NCBI RefSeq assembly: GCF_016808095.1
Contig: NC_068973.1
Span: forward strand, 32,482,077-32,546,076
DNA from: Vigna angularis
Lineage: Eukaryota > Streptophyta > Magnoliopsida > Fabales > Fabaceae
DNA length: 64,000 nucleotides
Direction of reading: 5' to 3'
Each line of letters starts with the position of its first letter. The stretch's first letter is position 1. A program made the position numbers and the translations under genes. Under the pieces are notes generated by a model. It ran no database searches, was not told the DNA's origin, and saw only the letters and a program-made list of their open reading frames with translations. Positions 1 to 11,605 of the stretch are shown here, piece by piece.

Positions 1-3000
1 TGTATATACTTCAATTTTTATTAGAATCAAAGTCGAAAACCTAAATATTTTTAATAATATAAAAAATGCCATTATATTTTAATAGGTTTCAATTTTCTTA
101 AAACTAAGACATATTAAAGTTAAATGAGTTTTATGAACTAGTGCATATACCCAGAACCTACATCCAGTATTAATAAAAAATATATATTGATTAGTATAAA
201 TTTCTTAATTACATTAAATAAATATTATTTTATATTTTAATGTAGTTTTTCTAGAACAAAGTAATGTTATTTCAAATCAGAAAAAGTTTTATTGGTAACA
301 AAAATTTATTTTTTATGAATGTTTAACATTTTCTTAGCATCAATTGAAATTATTTTAATTTTATATAATTAATATTTTCTTTACTAAAATCAATAACAAT
401 GTAGGTCATAATTATATATTAACTAAAATTTATTGAGATTTTGTCAAACAACATTTGAAAATTTGTTTTTGGTCCTTGTTAACAAATAATTTTTGTTCAC
501 AACAATAAGATTTTAACTTATAGAAATTAAAGTATTTTAATCAATATTTACATAAGTTTATTAACACGTTTTTAAAATTATTAATTCATCTATACTCATT
601 TATCTATTAATGTGAATAAAGTGGCACTTTTGTTTAATTTTTATTTTTAATAAATTTGTATGTGATGATAAACGAAGGATGAACTTAAAATTATAAATAT
701 AATTTAAATGTTAAAGTTTATAATAATATTGATACTATTTAAAAATGATCACTTTTTTCAAGGAATGCTAATTATATCGAAATCTAAAGTGATACTTTTG
801 TAATGTTTTTTGAAGGTAATTTCATTCTAATAAAACATTTAAAAACACAAATTTAATCCAAGTTTCTTATAAACTTTTTATCCAAACACTATTAAACTAG
901 TAAGAAGCGGTGAATACATAAATATTCGATAAAGGAAATCTAACTGCCGACATCCATGATGAATGCCATTTGATCGTAATTGTTATTATTTGGTGGATGA
1001 TTTGAAATTTAGGAAGAAAGGAGCATGCATGGCGTTGGTTGCAGAAGAGGCAGGGGACAAAGGAAAAGAAGAATCAACTAGGGTACGACTGAAAATGAGA
1101 ATTACAACATTGGTAGTACTAGCTAGGTAGCACCATATAGACTAGAGGGGTGGAGAGAAGATAGAAAATTTTGTAAAGAATCACGAAATTCAACTAGCAT
1201 CCGACAAGACAATGAATCCGTACGTTGTTGTGTGTGGCACGTCTGCAATAAATAGGTGTAGTAGAGTGTAGATGCGGGTACGATTGTGCGTGCGTGAGAG
1301 TGTACGACACGACACAGATTGGATTGGTTCTTGGTAATGTTCCACATTCAGAGTCACTGAAGTAGTCGGTGGCAGGTGGTGGTTGATTAAAAGTTTGAAG
1401 TTTAGAAGCATGAGCTTTAAACACAGTTTGGTGTGCGCATGCATTGTGCATGGTGGAGTTGTAGTTGTGCACAATTTGCGTCATGAATGGATAGCCACAA
1501 ACATGTGTCGTCATGCAACTGCTTTCAAACTGCACATTCAACTTACACTCATCTCGTCAAAATACTTTCTCTATTCTTCATACTCATGCACTTCGTCTAA
1601 GTACCTTAATTTGAATTTCACACCATAAAATATCATGTTATCTCTTAGATTTATCGATATAATATTTACTAGAAAAATAAAATATCAATAAATGTTCTAC
1701 TTACTTTCTTATTTTTATCTGATATGAAAATTGGATATATATTAAATTCTCAACAAAACTTGCTGTTTTCTCACCTCCTTCGAATTAAAAGTATTCATTT
1801 TACAACTTGTAATAAAACTGTTTTAACCTTGTTTTATTTTTTTAACTTCAAACTTTAATATATAAGTTAATTGTAAAGTAGGAGTAATTTTTTTTCAAGA
1901 GTATCAAACTATTCTTTTCCTATCCTTAACTTAATGATATGAAAACGAAAATTATTAACTTTAGTTAATTCAAATATTAAACCATTTACTTAACAATTAA
2001 TTAGAAGTTCATGTAGTAAATCAAATCATTAAAAGATATATTATTATAACAAAAATCAAACATATATAAGATATCTCAATTGATTCTTTTTAAAATTATT
2101 GTTTACTTGTTATTATTTTACTATAGTTATAATAGTAATTATTGTTATTATGATGATATTCTCTTCTCTCATTATTCTATTATTATTAATAATAGTATTA
2201 AATTAATAGTCATAATCATAATAATGATAAAAACATACATCAAATTCAAGAAAAATAACATATTATTTTAACTTATATTTGTTATATTTTAATTGAATAA
2301 TTAAGATTAATGATTTCAATATTATATATATATATATATATAAAGAAATTCTAATTATATATGAATGACTTTTTTTTTTTCAAATGGTTATGTTAAGTTA
2401 TAAGTGGTTAAATCAAAATATTAATGGTGTAGTTCGAGATTATCCTAGTTTAGATATATGTACGTAATGATATTTTTAGAAGTTTTGAATGAATATGTAG
2501 ATGATTTTTCAATCTTTTAGGAGTGTAAATTTTAATTTATATTGTGTTTATTAGCTGTTTATGTTTTGGAGCTTAAAGAAAGAACTTTTAAATGTTTTGG
2601 TTAGAAAACGATTGTATTTTAAGTTGTTATATTTATTTAGATGAACGAGTAGTTTTTTATAATCTTAGAGGAATAATATAACATGATAACATATGTAGTT
2701 GCATTTTATATCAAATTTTTAATGCTTTTTATGAAAAATATATTATAGCGATAAATTACCTAATTTGATTAAATACCATAGTTTAATGTTTTATCGTATT
2801 TATTTAGATTTTATTTATAATAAACACAATTTATCTAGGGTTATTGAAATACAATTTTTTATATAAATTTAATCCTTCTAATTTGTGTTATATTTTTTTA
2901 TTTTAATAAATTTTTATGTAATTCTAAAAAGTGGCGTCTCACTAAACATTTTACTATAGGAAGAAGGAGGACATTTTATACTGATATGAGAAAACGACAG

Positions 3001-4097
3001 AGTGAATCTTAAGCAATGTATTATACTATTCCACACACAATAAAGATATCCCCATTTATTCCTCTTACATTATTCTATTTTAAACTTCCACGTATATCAT
3101 ATCAGTAAGAAAAGTGCACTAATTATACGCGTAAGAAATGTAATTTAAGAAAAAAAGTTAATTTTTCGTCTTTATGATATACATTGAATTGTTTATCACT
3201 CATCCTTCTTTACCTTCATCGAGAAATCAGGATTCCTTCCTAATCCATAGGCCCACCCAATTGGATATATATCACCTATTTTTAAAAGATGATCTTCAAT
3301 CATACTTCAATTGAAACATAAACGCAATAATACACCAAATTTCTTTAATTAATTGGTTTTAACTTTAAAGTTTAGGTAGCCAATTGACTATATACACAAA
3401 TAATGTTAAAAATATTTAATTAAAAAAAGGGAGAAAGTGAAAATCTCTTTCTTTTACTTGAGAAATCTAATTAATAATATGTAAGTTGGCAGGTAAATTT
3501 GTTAATTATAAAATGAAAAGTGAACCAACTTGTATATTTTTTATTTATGTCATAAATCAAAATGAAAAGAAATATAATGTACCTCTTTCGACTATTAATT
3601 TATTAGATTATACAAAATAAAATTTTATTTTTATAAAAATGAAAAGTAATTAACTTTTGGAAACAATCATCGTCAAACCATGTGATGAAGCACGGCATTG
3701 CCAAAATTTTAAAAAGACAATAAATAAATAAATAATTGAGGGTGGTTATAGATTGTGAATAGAATAAAGAGAAGCTGAGCCTCACAAAAAATAATTAAAA
3801 AAAATTATGATGGGGAATCCCGAATGCGAGAGCTACTCCAAAAAGACCGTGACCTTTAATTTTAATTATTTACACTGGCAATTGGCAAATAAAAGATATA
3901 TATGTAAAAAGATGAAATATAATAATTTTATTTCATTTTTATAAAAATAGGGTGATGTTTTAAACACTAATCTTATGCATTATTAATATAAGTTTATAAG
4001 AATATTTTTTTTAAAAAGTTAATGTAAGATTAACCATTTAAAGGTTTTCCTTTATTTTCATTAAACTTACTAATAATATATTATAATGACATATAAG
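1..4097. other. AT-rich intergenic region
   Basis: No gene can be supported. The stretch is strongly AT-rich with stops in all frames. A short (TA)n tract lies at 2323-2342. The part from about 1030 to 1630 is richer in G and T and holds short frames (for example a 33-codon ATG frame at 1029-1130), but none has recognisable domains or splice context. It could be an untranslated exon, promoter or old repeat; I cannot tell. Confidence 0.6.
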
Positions 4098-4102
4098 TGT
4101 AA
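4098..4102. repeat. 5-bp target-site duplication (left)
   Basis: TGTAA immediately before the left LTR is repeated exactly at 14340-14344 after the right LTR. This is the 5-bp duplication expected of Ty3/gypsy integration and fixes both element ends. Confidence 0.9.
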
Positions 4103-6836
4103 TGTAACATCCCAAAATACAGTAATTACCATAATTCAGAATTAATTACAATTAACAGTAACATAAACAGTCTTTGCATTAAAATTAGGATTTAAAAGCC
4201 AAACGGCATCAATACAAAAGAAGGCGCATAAACGCAGGCCATGAGAATCTGAAACGAACGTTCTTAAATGTATAAAACAACGTACGACAAAACAAAAATT
4301 AGAAGCTTAAGACGAACGACCTTACAAAATACTTGGCCGAACGTTTAAACTACACTAACGTTCACAGATCTATTCTAACGAGCGCTCTAAGGCTCGGCCT
4401 TCACATCAACTTCCACCAGATTTGTTTCATCCAAATTTTCTTCTTCCAGCATTTGCTCAAGGGATGCACCACCATCTGCTCACATCCACACGGATGATCA
4501 TTGCAAGACAAGACGAACGTACATGGACAGTGGACAACACAATGGAAACGCAAGGGTAAGCTTATAATATTTAATTTATACAATCAACACATACCTTTAC
4601 ATTTCAAAACACACATACAGCAAGTGATTCATCAAATAATAAACATACAAAGACGTATAATAAGACAGACCGTCCGGACTGTATGAATCTGTGTAGTTAC
4701 AAGCGTCCTTGCACCCGAGTGATGTAGTAACTGGGATACACCAAACAGCTGCCACTCGAGGTAAGTCCGTTCTTACGTCGCCCATGTTAACTTATGGACT
4801 AAGGACCTCCTGCCGTTCCCACACATGAATACCCCCTTCTACTTGAAGAGGCGTATCACGGAACATCAGGATGGACATCGAGTCTTAACTTATCCACAGT
4901 CATACTTTACCAAAGTCAATATCCAATATAGAAATCAGAGTCGTTCCTCCTTGGAACGCTCGTTCAAATATCAATATCATAACTTCATTTCTTAAATCGT
5001 TCTCACACCTTAACTCTTTCATTAATTCACATTTTCATTCTATGTTCCACTTTCATAAAAAGACGAACGTTAATTAACTGTATGGACGAACGCTATTTGA
5101 TATCAGATAATTATTCAATTGTACGAGCGCTTGATAGGAGACCTTGCGCGATTTAGAACGAACGTTTGATATAAGACCGAACGATTTTAAAGACGAACGC
5201 TCGACATAAGGTCGAATCGTTATCAAAGGTGGACACTCGACATGAAGCCGTACGTTATCAAAGACGAACGCTCGACATGAGGTCGAACGCAATTAAAGAC
5301 GAACGCTCGACATGAGGTCGAACGCTCTTAGAGACGAACGCTCGACATGAGGTCGAACGCTCTCAAAGACGAACGCTCGACATGAGGTCGAACGCTCTCA
5401 AAGACAATCGCTCGACATAAGGTCGAACGCAAATCAAGGACGAACGCTCGACATGAGGTCGAACGCTATCAAAGGCAATCGCTCTACATAAGGTCGAACG
5501 TAATCAAACACGAACGCTCGACATGAGGTCGAACGCTCTCAGAGACGAACGCTCGACATGAGGTCGAACGCTCTCCAGTATTAAAATGGGGACGCTCGTT
5601 CACGAGCAGAATTCTTTCCAAATGAAGGAATCCCATTCTAAGTTTATTTAAGGAAAACCGAACGGTTTAAGACCGTACAGTGACGAGCGTCATTTATCAA
5701 AGGGAATGAATAAAATTTCAGATTTTCTCAACCTCAGCAGAATTTTCCAGATTTCAAATTTATAAACTTTATAACTTTCATTCCAGATTTATTTCACATT
5801 AACATAGTTCTCATACAGATTTCAACATTTTAATCATTCCAACTCTACCATAACCATACTCCATTCATCCATAATCAAATCAACATGCGTTTCAAACCAC
5901 CAACAATATATACAATCCATGCAAACAGTGATCGTTCATGACAGATAAATCAAAATCAGAAAACCAGATTCCATAACAGTGGTCAACCATACAGCTCAAA
6001 CATCATGCAGTTCATACATGCACAATAACAGTGATCATCCATACAACTCAAACCTTATATTTTTCATTCATACAACTCAGATCATACAACATACAGTATA
6101 AATTAAACATATAAGCTTCCCTTACCCGGATTGGAATTCAAGCTTGTCCTAGATAGAAAATGGCTTTGTCCAACTACGCTTTTCTTACGTTCTTGACTCT
6201 TCCAAAATAAAATCTAACCATGGAACACAGAACACTTAGAATATATGCTTGCATGCATGAAAACTCCATTTTTTTTTTCCAGAAACCTAAGGATGAACTA
6301 CAGCGAGGAGACTTACCAGGTTGGATTCAAATTCTGTTCGGTCCAAAGTGAAGATTGCAGCAATACGAATATTCCTACGGTGCTGCAATTGGGATCGGAG
6401 GAGAAACGTGAGTTTTCCAATAGAGAGAAGTTAAGGGTTTTTAGAGAGAAGTTGGAGAAGATGAAAGGGTGAGTTCAGAGGTTGAAGATGAGTGCGTGCA
6501 AGTGAGAGAGAGTTTTCGAAAAGTCTGGTTTTGTTTAACTTTCACGTTCGTTTGAACGAACGTCTCCCACGCTGACACCTGCATACCAAACTCTGAATTT
6601 GCAGCTTCCAACGTGACAAGTGGCGTGTGTGCATGCAGAGTTTGGTGCGTTTTTAATGCACTAGAGTGTGGCGTGGAGCGTTTTTCAGAGAATGATGGGC
6701 GTGGTTCTTCGTGCGCGACAGAGAGGAAAAATGGGATCAGATTAGAGAGTGTGTTTTTAAATGGCTGGGAATGACGTGGTGTGTATTAATGGTGAGGTGT
6801 CAGGATTAAAGGAGGCTAATTATTAAGGGTTTCACA
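4103..6836 (-). repeat. 3' LTR of the young chromovirus (element sense)
   Basis: Near-identical to 11606-14339 at a constant offset of 7,503 bp. In element sense it runs from TGTGAAACCC to GGGATGTTACA. It contains a 35-bp tandem array (about 5150-5577), a 20-bp palindrome (6544-6563) and many CGAACG motifs. Open frames inside it, such as the one at 6245-6472 on the plus strand, are duplicated in both LTRs and resemble no known protein. Confidence 0.95.
5150..5577. repeat. 35-bp CpG-rich tandem array in the left LTR
   Basis: About twelve head-to-tail units of about 35 bp. The consensus carries GACGAACGCTCGACATGAGG followed by TCGAACGCTCTCAAA. The first and a few later units are degenerate; units 4-7 and 11-12 are nearly identical. 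CpG density is far above the surrounding DNA. Confidence 0.9.
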
Positions 6837-6846
6837 TTCTCCCTAA
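6837..6846 (-). other. Polypurine tract
   Basis: On the minus strand a purine-rich stretch (GTTAGGGAGAA) abuts the first base of the 3' LTR. This is the expected place for priming of plus-strand DNA synthesis in LTR retrotransposons. Confidence 0.7.
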
Positions 6847-6872
6847 CTACAAAAATTTTCGTCCTCGAAAAT

Positions 6873-7865
6873 TTAGAACTTACCCGCGAACAAGTGTGGA
6901 TACAAGTCCCTCATTGCACTCTCCACTTCCCAAGTTGAGTCACCCGTCTTAGCGTCCCACACTATCTTCACCAAACGGACGTCCTTTCCTTTATGTAGCT
7001 TGGTGTGTTCATCTTCAATGCGGACTGGTTGTAACTCCAACGTTCGGTCTTGGCGTAGTTGAATATTCTCCAGCTCCAAGACGTGAGAGGGATTAGCTAT
7101 ATATCTCCTAAGTTGAGACACATGGAAGACTGGATGTAGATTCGATAGTTGAGGAGGCAAGGCAAGCTCATAAGCTACTGGTCCAATCTTCTTCAAAATC
7201 TGATACGGCCCTATGAACTTGGGAGATAGCTTCTTTGGACGAACGACTCTGCCTACTCCAGTGATCGGATTGAGTCTCAAGAACACATGGTCTCCTGCAG
7301 CAAACTCCAATGGTCTTCTTCTCCTATCTGCATAGGATTTCTGCCTGCTCAAGGACGTCCTCAATCTATCTTGGATCAACTTAACCTTCTCGGTTGTTTG
7401 CTGGATGAGTTCAGGTCCAGTTAGCACGTTCTCTCCCTCTTGGAACCAGCAAAGTGGTGTTCGGCATTTCCTCCCATAGAGAGCTTCAAACGGCGCCATT
7501 CCAATGCTAGCTTGAAAGCTATTGTTGTACGTGAACTCTACCAGTGGCAAGACTTCATCCCATGCGCCTAAGTGGTCTAGGACGCACGTCCTCAGTAAAT
7601 CTTCTAGCGTCTGAATGGTACGTTCGGATTGACCGTCCGTTTGCGGATGATATGCTGAACTCATCTGCAGCTTGCTTCCCAATTCGCCTTGTAATGATTG
7701 CCAAAACCGAGATGTGAATCTCGTGTCTCGATCAGAAATGATGCTTGAATGCACTCCATGAAGACGAACGATCTCATTGATGTACAACTTAGCCAAATTT
7801 GTCATTGACATCTTCAAATTCACGGGCAGGAAATGAGCGCTCTTCGTTAGTCTGTCCACGATCAC
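6873..7865 (-). CDS. Integrase core and chromodomain portion of pol, separated from gag-pol by a stop codon
   Basis: This 330-codon frame continues the gag-pol frame directly after the amber codon at 7866-7868; it has no natural start of its own and is the C-terminal part of the polyprotein. Integrase inserts the cDNA into the host genome. Visible motifs are the second catalytic Asp (SDRD, about residue 45), the Glu region (QTDGQSERT, Glu about 81), the GPY motif (FIGPY, about 218) and a C-terminal chromodomain-like segment (about 281-326, with LVKIVWDAKTGDSTWEVE). The first catalytic Asp lies upstream of the stop. Chromodomains of this group are thought to steer insertion to heterochromatin. 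Apart from the stop the frame is clean, which fits a recent insertion. Confidence 0.9.
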   Translation of the reverse strand: MIVDRLTKSAHFLPVNLKMSMTNLAKLYINEIVRLHGVHSSIISDRDTRFTSRFWQSLQGELGSKLQMSSAYHPQTDGQSERTIQTLEDLLRTCVLDHLGAWDEVLPLVEFTYNNSFQASIGMAPFEALYGRKCRTPLCWFQEGENVLTGPELIQQTTEKVKLIQDRLRTSLSRQKSYADRRRRPLEFAAGDHVFLRLNPITGVGRVVRPKKLSPKFIGPYQILKKIGPVAYELALPPQLSNLHPVFHVSQLRRYIANPSHVLELENIQLRQDRTLELQPVRIEDEHTKLHKGKDVRLVKIVWDAKTGDSTWEVESAMRDLYPHLFAGKF

Positions 7866-10800
7866 CTAAATTGAATCATGATTCCTAACCGTTCGTGGCA
7901 GATGAGTCACGAAATCCATGGAGATGATGTCCCACTTCCATTCAGGAATTTCCAGTGGTTGAAGTAAACCACCTGGTCGTTGATGTTCGGCCTTAGCACG
8001 CTGGCAAGTTAAGCAAGATGCCACAAAACGAGCGACATCATTCTTCATTCCGGGCCACCAGAACGAACGTCTAAGATCTTGATACATCTTAGTCATACCA
8101 GGGTGTATGCTAAGACGACTATGATGACCTTCCTCCAGAATAATCCTCTTCAGTTCGCCATCATTCGGAACGCACGTTCTGCCCATGTAACGCAACATGC
8201 CGTCCGTTCCCGTATTGAACCACTTAGCTTGATCCGTACCGAGCGCGCTTAAGATCTTTACCAGTTCTTCATCTTCGCGTTGCTTCATCCAAATCCGATC
8301 AAACACATCGCTAGATATGCTAAGGTTACAACACTTGATGCTATTCGGTTCCAACTCAAATTGCAACCTTAGATCCCTGAAGCTCTCCACCAAATTCAGC
8401 TCCTTCACCATCATCAATGAGACATGCGCTGTCTTCCTGCTCAGAGCGTCTGCCACTACATTGGCCTTCCCAGGATGATAGAGTAATTCAAACTCATAGT
8501 CCTTCAAAAACTCTAACCAACGCCTCTGCCTCATGTTCAACTCCTTCTGATCAAATAAATACTTGAGGCTCTTGTGATCACTGAAGACTTGGAATGTGGA
8601 TCCGTATAAATAATGCCTCCAAATCTTCAAGGCGAACACAACCGCTGCCAATTCCAGGTCGTGCGTTGGATAATTGCGTTCATGAATCTTCAATTGACGA
8701 GACGCGTACGCTACAGCCCGTCTCTCTTGCATGAGCACACAACCCAACCCTTGATGAGAGGCGTCGCAGTATACTTCAAAAGGCTTGGACGTGTCCGGAA
8801 TGATTAGTACAGGAGCACTCGTCAACTTCACTTTCAACTCTTGAAAACGCTCCTCACACAAATCAGTCCAAGCGAACGGCTGATCCTTCCTTGTAAGTTG
8901 TGTCAACGGTGCTACTATCTTAGAAAACCCCTCAATGAAACGCCTATAGTAGCCCGCCAGACCAACGAAACTTCTCACTTCCGTGACTGAAAGCGGACGT
9001 TCCCAATCCCTAACCGCTCGTACCTTTGCTGGATCTACCGAGATCCCTCCAGCTGACACAATATGTCCCAGAAATTGCACCTCCTTCATCCAGAATTCAC
9101 ACTTGGACAGTTTGGCATACAATTCCTTTTCCCTCAACACGCTCAGCACTGCCCTCAAGTGTTCTTCATGTTCAGCTTGCGTCTTAGAGTAGATGAGAAT
9201 ATCATCTATAAAAACGACCACGAACTTATCCAGATATGGCCGGAAAATGCGGTTCATATAATCCATGAACACTGCAGGAGCGTTTGTTACTCCAAAAGGC
9301 ATCACTACGTACTCGTAGTGTCCATAACGCGACCTGAAAGCAGTCTTCTGGATGTCGTCCTCCTTCACTCTGATTTGGTGATATCCCGAACGCAAATCAA
9401 TCTTAGAGAACACCGTTGCCCCATGCAGTTGATCCAACAAGTCATCAATCCTTGGCAACGGGTATTTGTTCTTGATGGTCAGCTTGTTCAATTGCCTGTA
9501 GTCTATACATAACCGAGAGCTGCCATCCTTCTTCTTTACTAAGAGCACAGGCGCTCCCCAGGGCGATACGCTCGGTCTTATGAATTGCTTCTCCATTAGT
9601 TCTTCAATCTGCTTTTTGAGTTCAACCAACTCTGCAGGCGCCATCCGGTACGGTTGAACAGATATAGGGGCTGCTGTGGTCACCAGGTCAATGGAGAATT
9701 CAATCTCACGCACAGGAGGTAACCTTGGTATTTCTTCTGGAAAAACGTCCTGGAATTCCTCCAAAACCGTTCGTCCTTCAGTGCAATTATTGTACGAACG
9801 CTCAAAATTCTCATCCGCACCCTCTCGGTCTTCATGTGTCATGATCAAGAAGCAAGATGCGCCCTCCATAATATCTTCTTTTAGCTGACCGAGTGTTACT
9901 GAAAGTACTTCTTCTTCTTCACCAGGAAAAATTAATTCCTTCGCTCCACAATCAATAAGAATGCGATTGGCAGCCAACCAATCCATTCCTAAGATCACCT
10001 CCAAACCTTGAAGAGGTAAGCAGATGAGGCTAACCTTAAACTTACGTCCCTCCACTTCTATAGGACACTTGACGCACATAGTGGACGTCCTAACCTCACC
10101 AGCTGCTGGGGTAGACACCACCAGATCACACAACATCTCACTCACTTTTAATCCCAGTTTTTCAACACACGCCTTCGAGATGAAGGAGTGCGTCGCCCCC
10201 GAATCAAACAAAGCACAGCATGATCTACCATACAGCATGCATTCACCAATTACAAGGTTACCTGAGCTCGCTGCCTCCGCGCTCGTTATAGCATATACTC
10301 GCCCACTTGCTTGGGCTCGTCCTCCTCTCGCCTGATTCCTTCCAGCATTAGGTGGCCTCATCACCGCACGCCCACTCATATTGCACTCGTGATCCAAGTG
10401 TCCGTTTCTTCCGCAACGATTGCATTGTTTCACTCCCACCAACTGAGGGCATGAAGACCTATAATGTGGTCCTCCACATCGGAAACAAACTACACTTCCC
10501 TGTCCAGACTGTCCGACAGGAACCACTGCTTGAGATCCGCTCGTCTGGGAAGACTGATTCGGTCGAGCGTAAGGAGGTCTCCTCTGTACAGCACCTCCCC
10601 TGGACACCACCGGTCCTCTACTCACTTGTTGCGACCTCTTCTGACGTTCCGCTTCTGCCATGTTCCTCTCCAAAACCTTGGCTCTCTCAACCATAGCGGG
10701 GAACGTCCGGATACACAAACTGGATATCAACACTTTCAAGTCGCTCCGCAATCCGTTTTCAAACTTTCTACACTGCCATACTTCACTTGTGGCCATGGTA

Positions 10801-11450
10801 TTGAATCTGACGAGATGCTTGAACTTATTGGTGTATTCGGAAACAGACATACCTCCTTGAACCAGTTGTAAAAATTCCACTTCCTTCGCAAACCGAATGC
10901 TGTCCGGAAAATATTCTTCATAAAACTTAGCCCTAAACACTTCCCAAGTGACTGGCTGTCGTGCGTCTGCGAGAATGGCTCTCGCGCTCGTCCACCAATG
11001 ACTCGCTTCTCCCGTCAACAGATACTCCGCGTACGCTAATCTATTCTCGTCTGGGCATCTCTTGGCATTGAAAATTTTCTCTATATCCCTTAACCATTGA
11101 TCTGCTTCATCTGGGAGACCCTTCCCACTGAACTTAGCCGAATGGTGTTGGAGGAAACTTTCCAAGCTCCATTCAGCATTCGGTTGAGCAGCGTTTGAAG
11201 AGGATGCTCCAGGCGCACCTCTAGTTGCTGCAAGTATCTCCATCAACTGCCTCTGCGTGGTCTCAGAATTCGCACGAGAGGCCTCCAGACTCTGCATAGC
11301 AGCTTGGTTTTGCTGCATCAGAGTGGCGTTCTGCTCCATGAGGGTCGTATTTTGTTGCTGTAAGCGGTCTATCACCGTCTCCAACAACCTAGCGTTGTTG
11401 GACGCATCAGGTTCGTTAGGCTGCGGGGGAGGAGGGAGTCTAGGTGCCAT
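7866..11450 (-). CDS. Gag-protease-RT-RNase H-integrase (N-terminal part) polyprotein
   Basis: A 1,194-codon frame. Gag occupies about residues 1-330, with a Gln-rich start and a capsid-type region near 95-250. Two zinc knuckles follow: a variant C-X2-C-X3-H-X4-C at 322-334 and a canonical C-X2-C-X4-H-X4-C at 343-356. Protease has the DSG triad at 416-418. Reverse transcriptase shows [10 protein letters not shown] (about 647) and the catalytic VFIDD at 746-750. RNase H shows YCDASHQG (about 894) and THDLE (about 929). Integrase begins with an HHCC zinc domain (about 1109-1149) and the first catalytic Asp at about 1179. Translation stops at 7866-7868, inside integrase, at a site where relatives read through in frame. 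The ATG at 11450 lies about 150 bases inside the primer site, as usual for a single-ORF chromovirus. Confidence 0.95.
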   Translation of the reverse strand: MAPRLPPPPQPNEPDASNNARLLETVIDRLQQQNTTLMEQNATLMQQNQAAMQSLEASRANSETTQRQLMEILAATRGAPGASSSNAAQPNAEWSLESFLQHHSAKFSGKGLPDEADQWLRDIEKIFNAKRCPDENRLAYAEYLLTGEASHWWTSARAILADARQPVTWEVFRAKFYEEYFPDSIRFAKEVEFLQLVQGGMSVSEYTNKFKHLVRFNTMATSEVWQCRKFENGLRSDLKVLISSLCIRTFPAMVERAKVLERNMAEAERQKRSQQVSRGPVVSRGGAVQRRPPYARPNQSSQTSGSQAVVPVGQSGQGSVVCFRCGGPHYRSSCPQLVGVKQCNRCGRNGHLDHECNMSGRAVMRPPNAGRNQARGGRAQASGRVYAITSAEAASSGNLVIGECMLYGRSCCALFDSGATHSFISKACVEKLGLKVSEMLCDLVVSTPAAGEVRTSTMCVKCPIEVEGRKFKVSLICLPLQGLEVILGMDWLAANRILIDCGAKELIFPGEEEEVLSVTLGQLKEDIMEGASCFLIMTHEDREGADENFERSYNNCTEGRTVLEEFQDVFPEEIPRLPPVREIEFSIDLVTTAAPISVQPYRMAPAELVELKKQIEELMEKQFIRPSVSPWGAPVLLVKKKDGSSRLCIDYRQLNKLTIKNKYPLPRIDDLLDQLHGATVFSKIDLRSGYHQIRVKEDDIQKTAFRSRYGHYEYVVMPFGVTNAPAVFMDYMNRIFRPYLDKFVVVFIDDILIYSKTQAEHEEHLRAVLSVLREKELYAKLSKCEFWMKEVQFLGHIVSAGGISVDPAKVRAVRDWERPLSVTEVRSFVGLAGYYRRFIEGFSKIVAPLTQLTRKDQPFAWTDLCEERFQELKVKLTSAPVLIIPDTSKPFEVYCDASHQGLGCVLMQERRAVAYASRQLKIHERNYPTHDLELAAVVFALKIWRHYLYGSTFQVFSDHKSLKYLFDQKELNMRQRRWLEFLKDYEFELLYHPGKANVVADALSRKTAHVSLMMVKELNLVESFRDLRLQFELEPNSIKCCNLSISSDVFDRIWMKQREDEELVKILSALGTDQAKWFNTGTDGMLRYMGRTCVPNDGELKRIILEEGHHSRLSIHPGMTKMYQDLRRSFWWPGMKNDVARFVASCLTCQRAKAEHQRPGGLLQPLEIPEWKWDIISMDFVTHLPRTVRNHDSI

Positions 11451-11587
11451 TCGTTCTCTGGATACAGAGAAAAACGAGCGTTAGATATGTCCAAGAGTTA
11501 AATAACAATAACTCATTAAACATGCAATAAGCACACAGCAAAAACACAGTGCACTCATAACCCTACAACGTCCTTAAGAGAACAAAA

Positions 11588-11601
11588 CTGCTCTGATACC
11601 A
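11588..11601 (-). other. Primer binding site, tRNA-iMet type
   Basis: On the minus strand TGGTATCAGAGCAG lies four bases inside the 5' LTR. This is the usual plant primer site complementary to the 3' end of initiator tRNA-Met, and it confirms minus-strand orientation of the element. Confidence 0.92.
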
Positions 11602-11605
11602 CTAA

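Noticed and set aside
1029..1130. 33-codon ATG frame in the GT-rich island
   Set aside because: Too short, no family match visible, no splice or promoter support.
5150..5577. CRISPR-like look of the 35-bp array
   Set aside because: The units are directly adjacent with no unique spacers, lie in LTRs of a plant retrotransposon, and no cas genes exist.
6245..6472. 75-codon frame in the LTR, duplicated at 13748-13975
   Set aside because: Duplicated only because both LTRs are copies; no similarity to any protein family and on the antisense strand of the element.
8613..11484. Many plus-strand frames opposite the chromovirus polyprotein
   Set aside because: They are shadows of the minus-strand gag-pol frame; none has domains.
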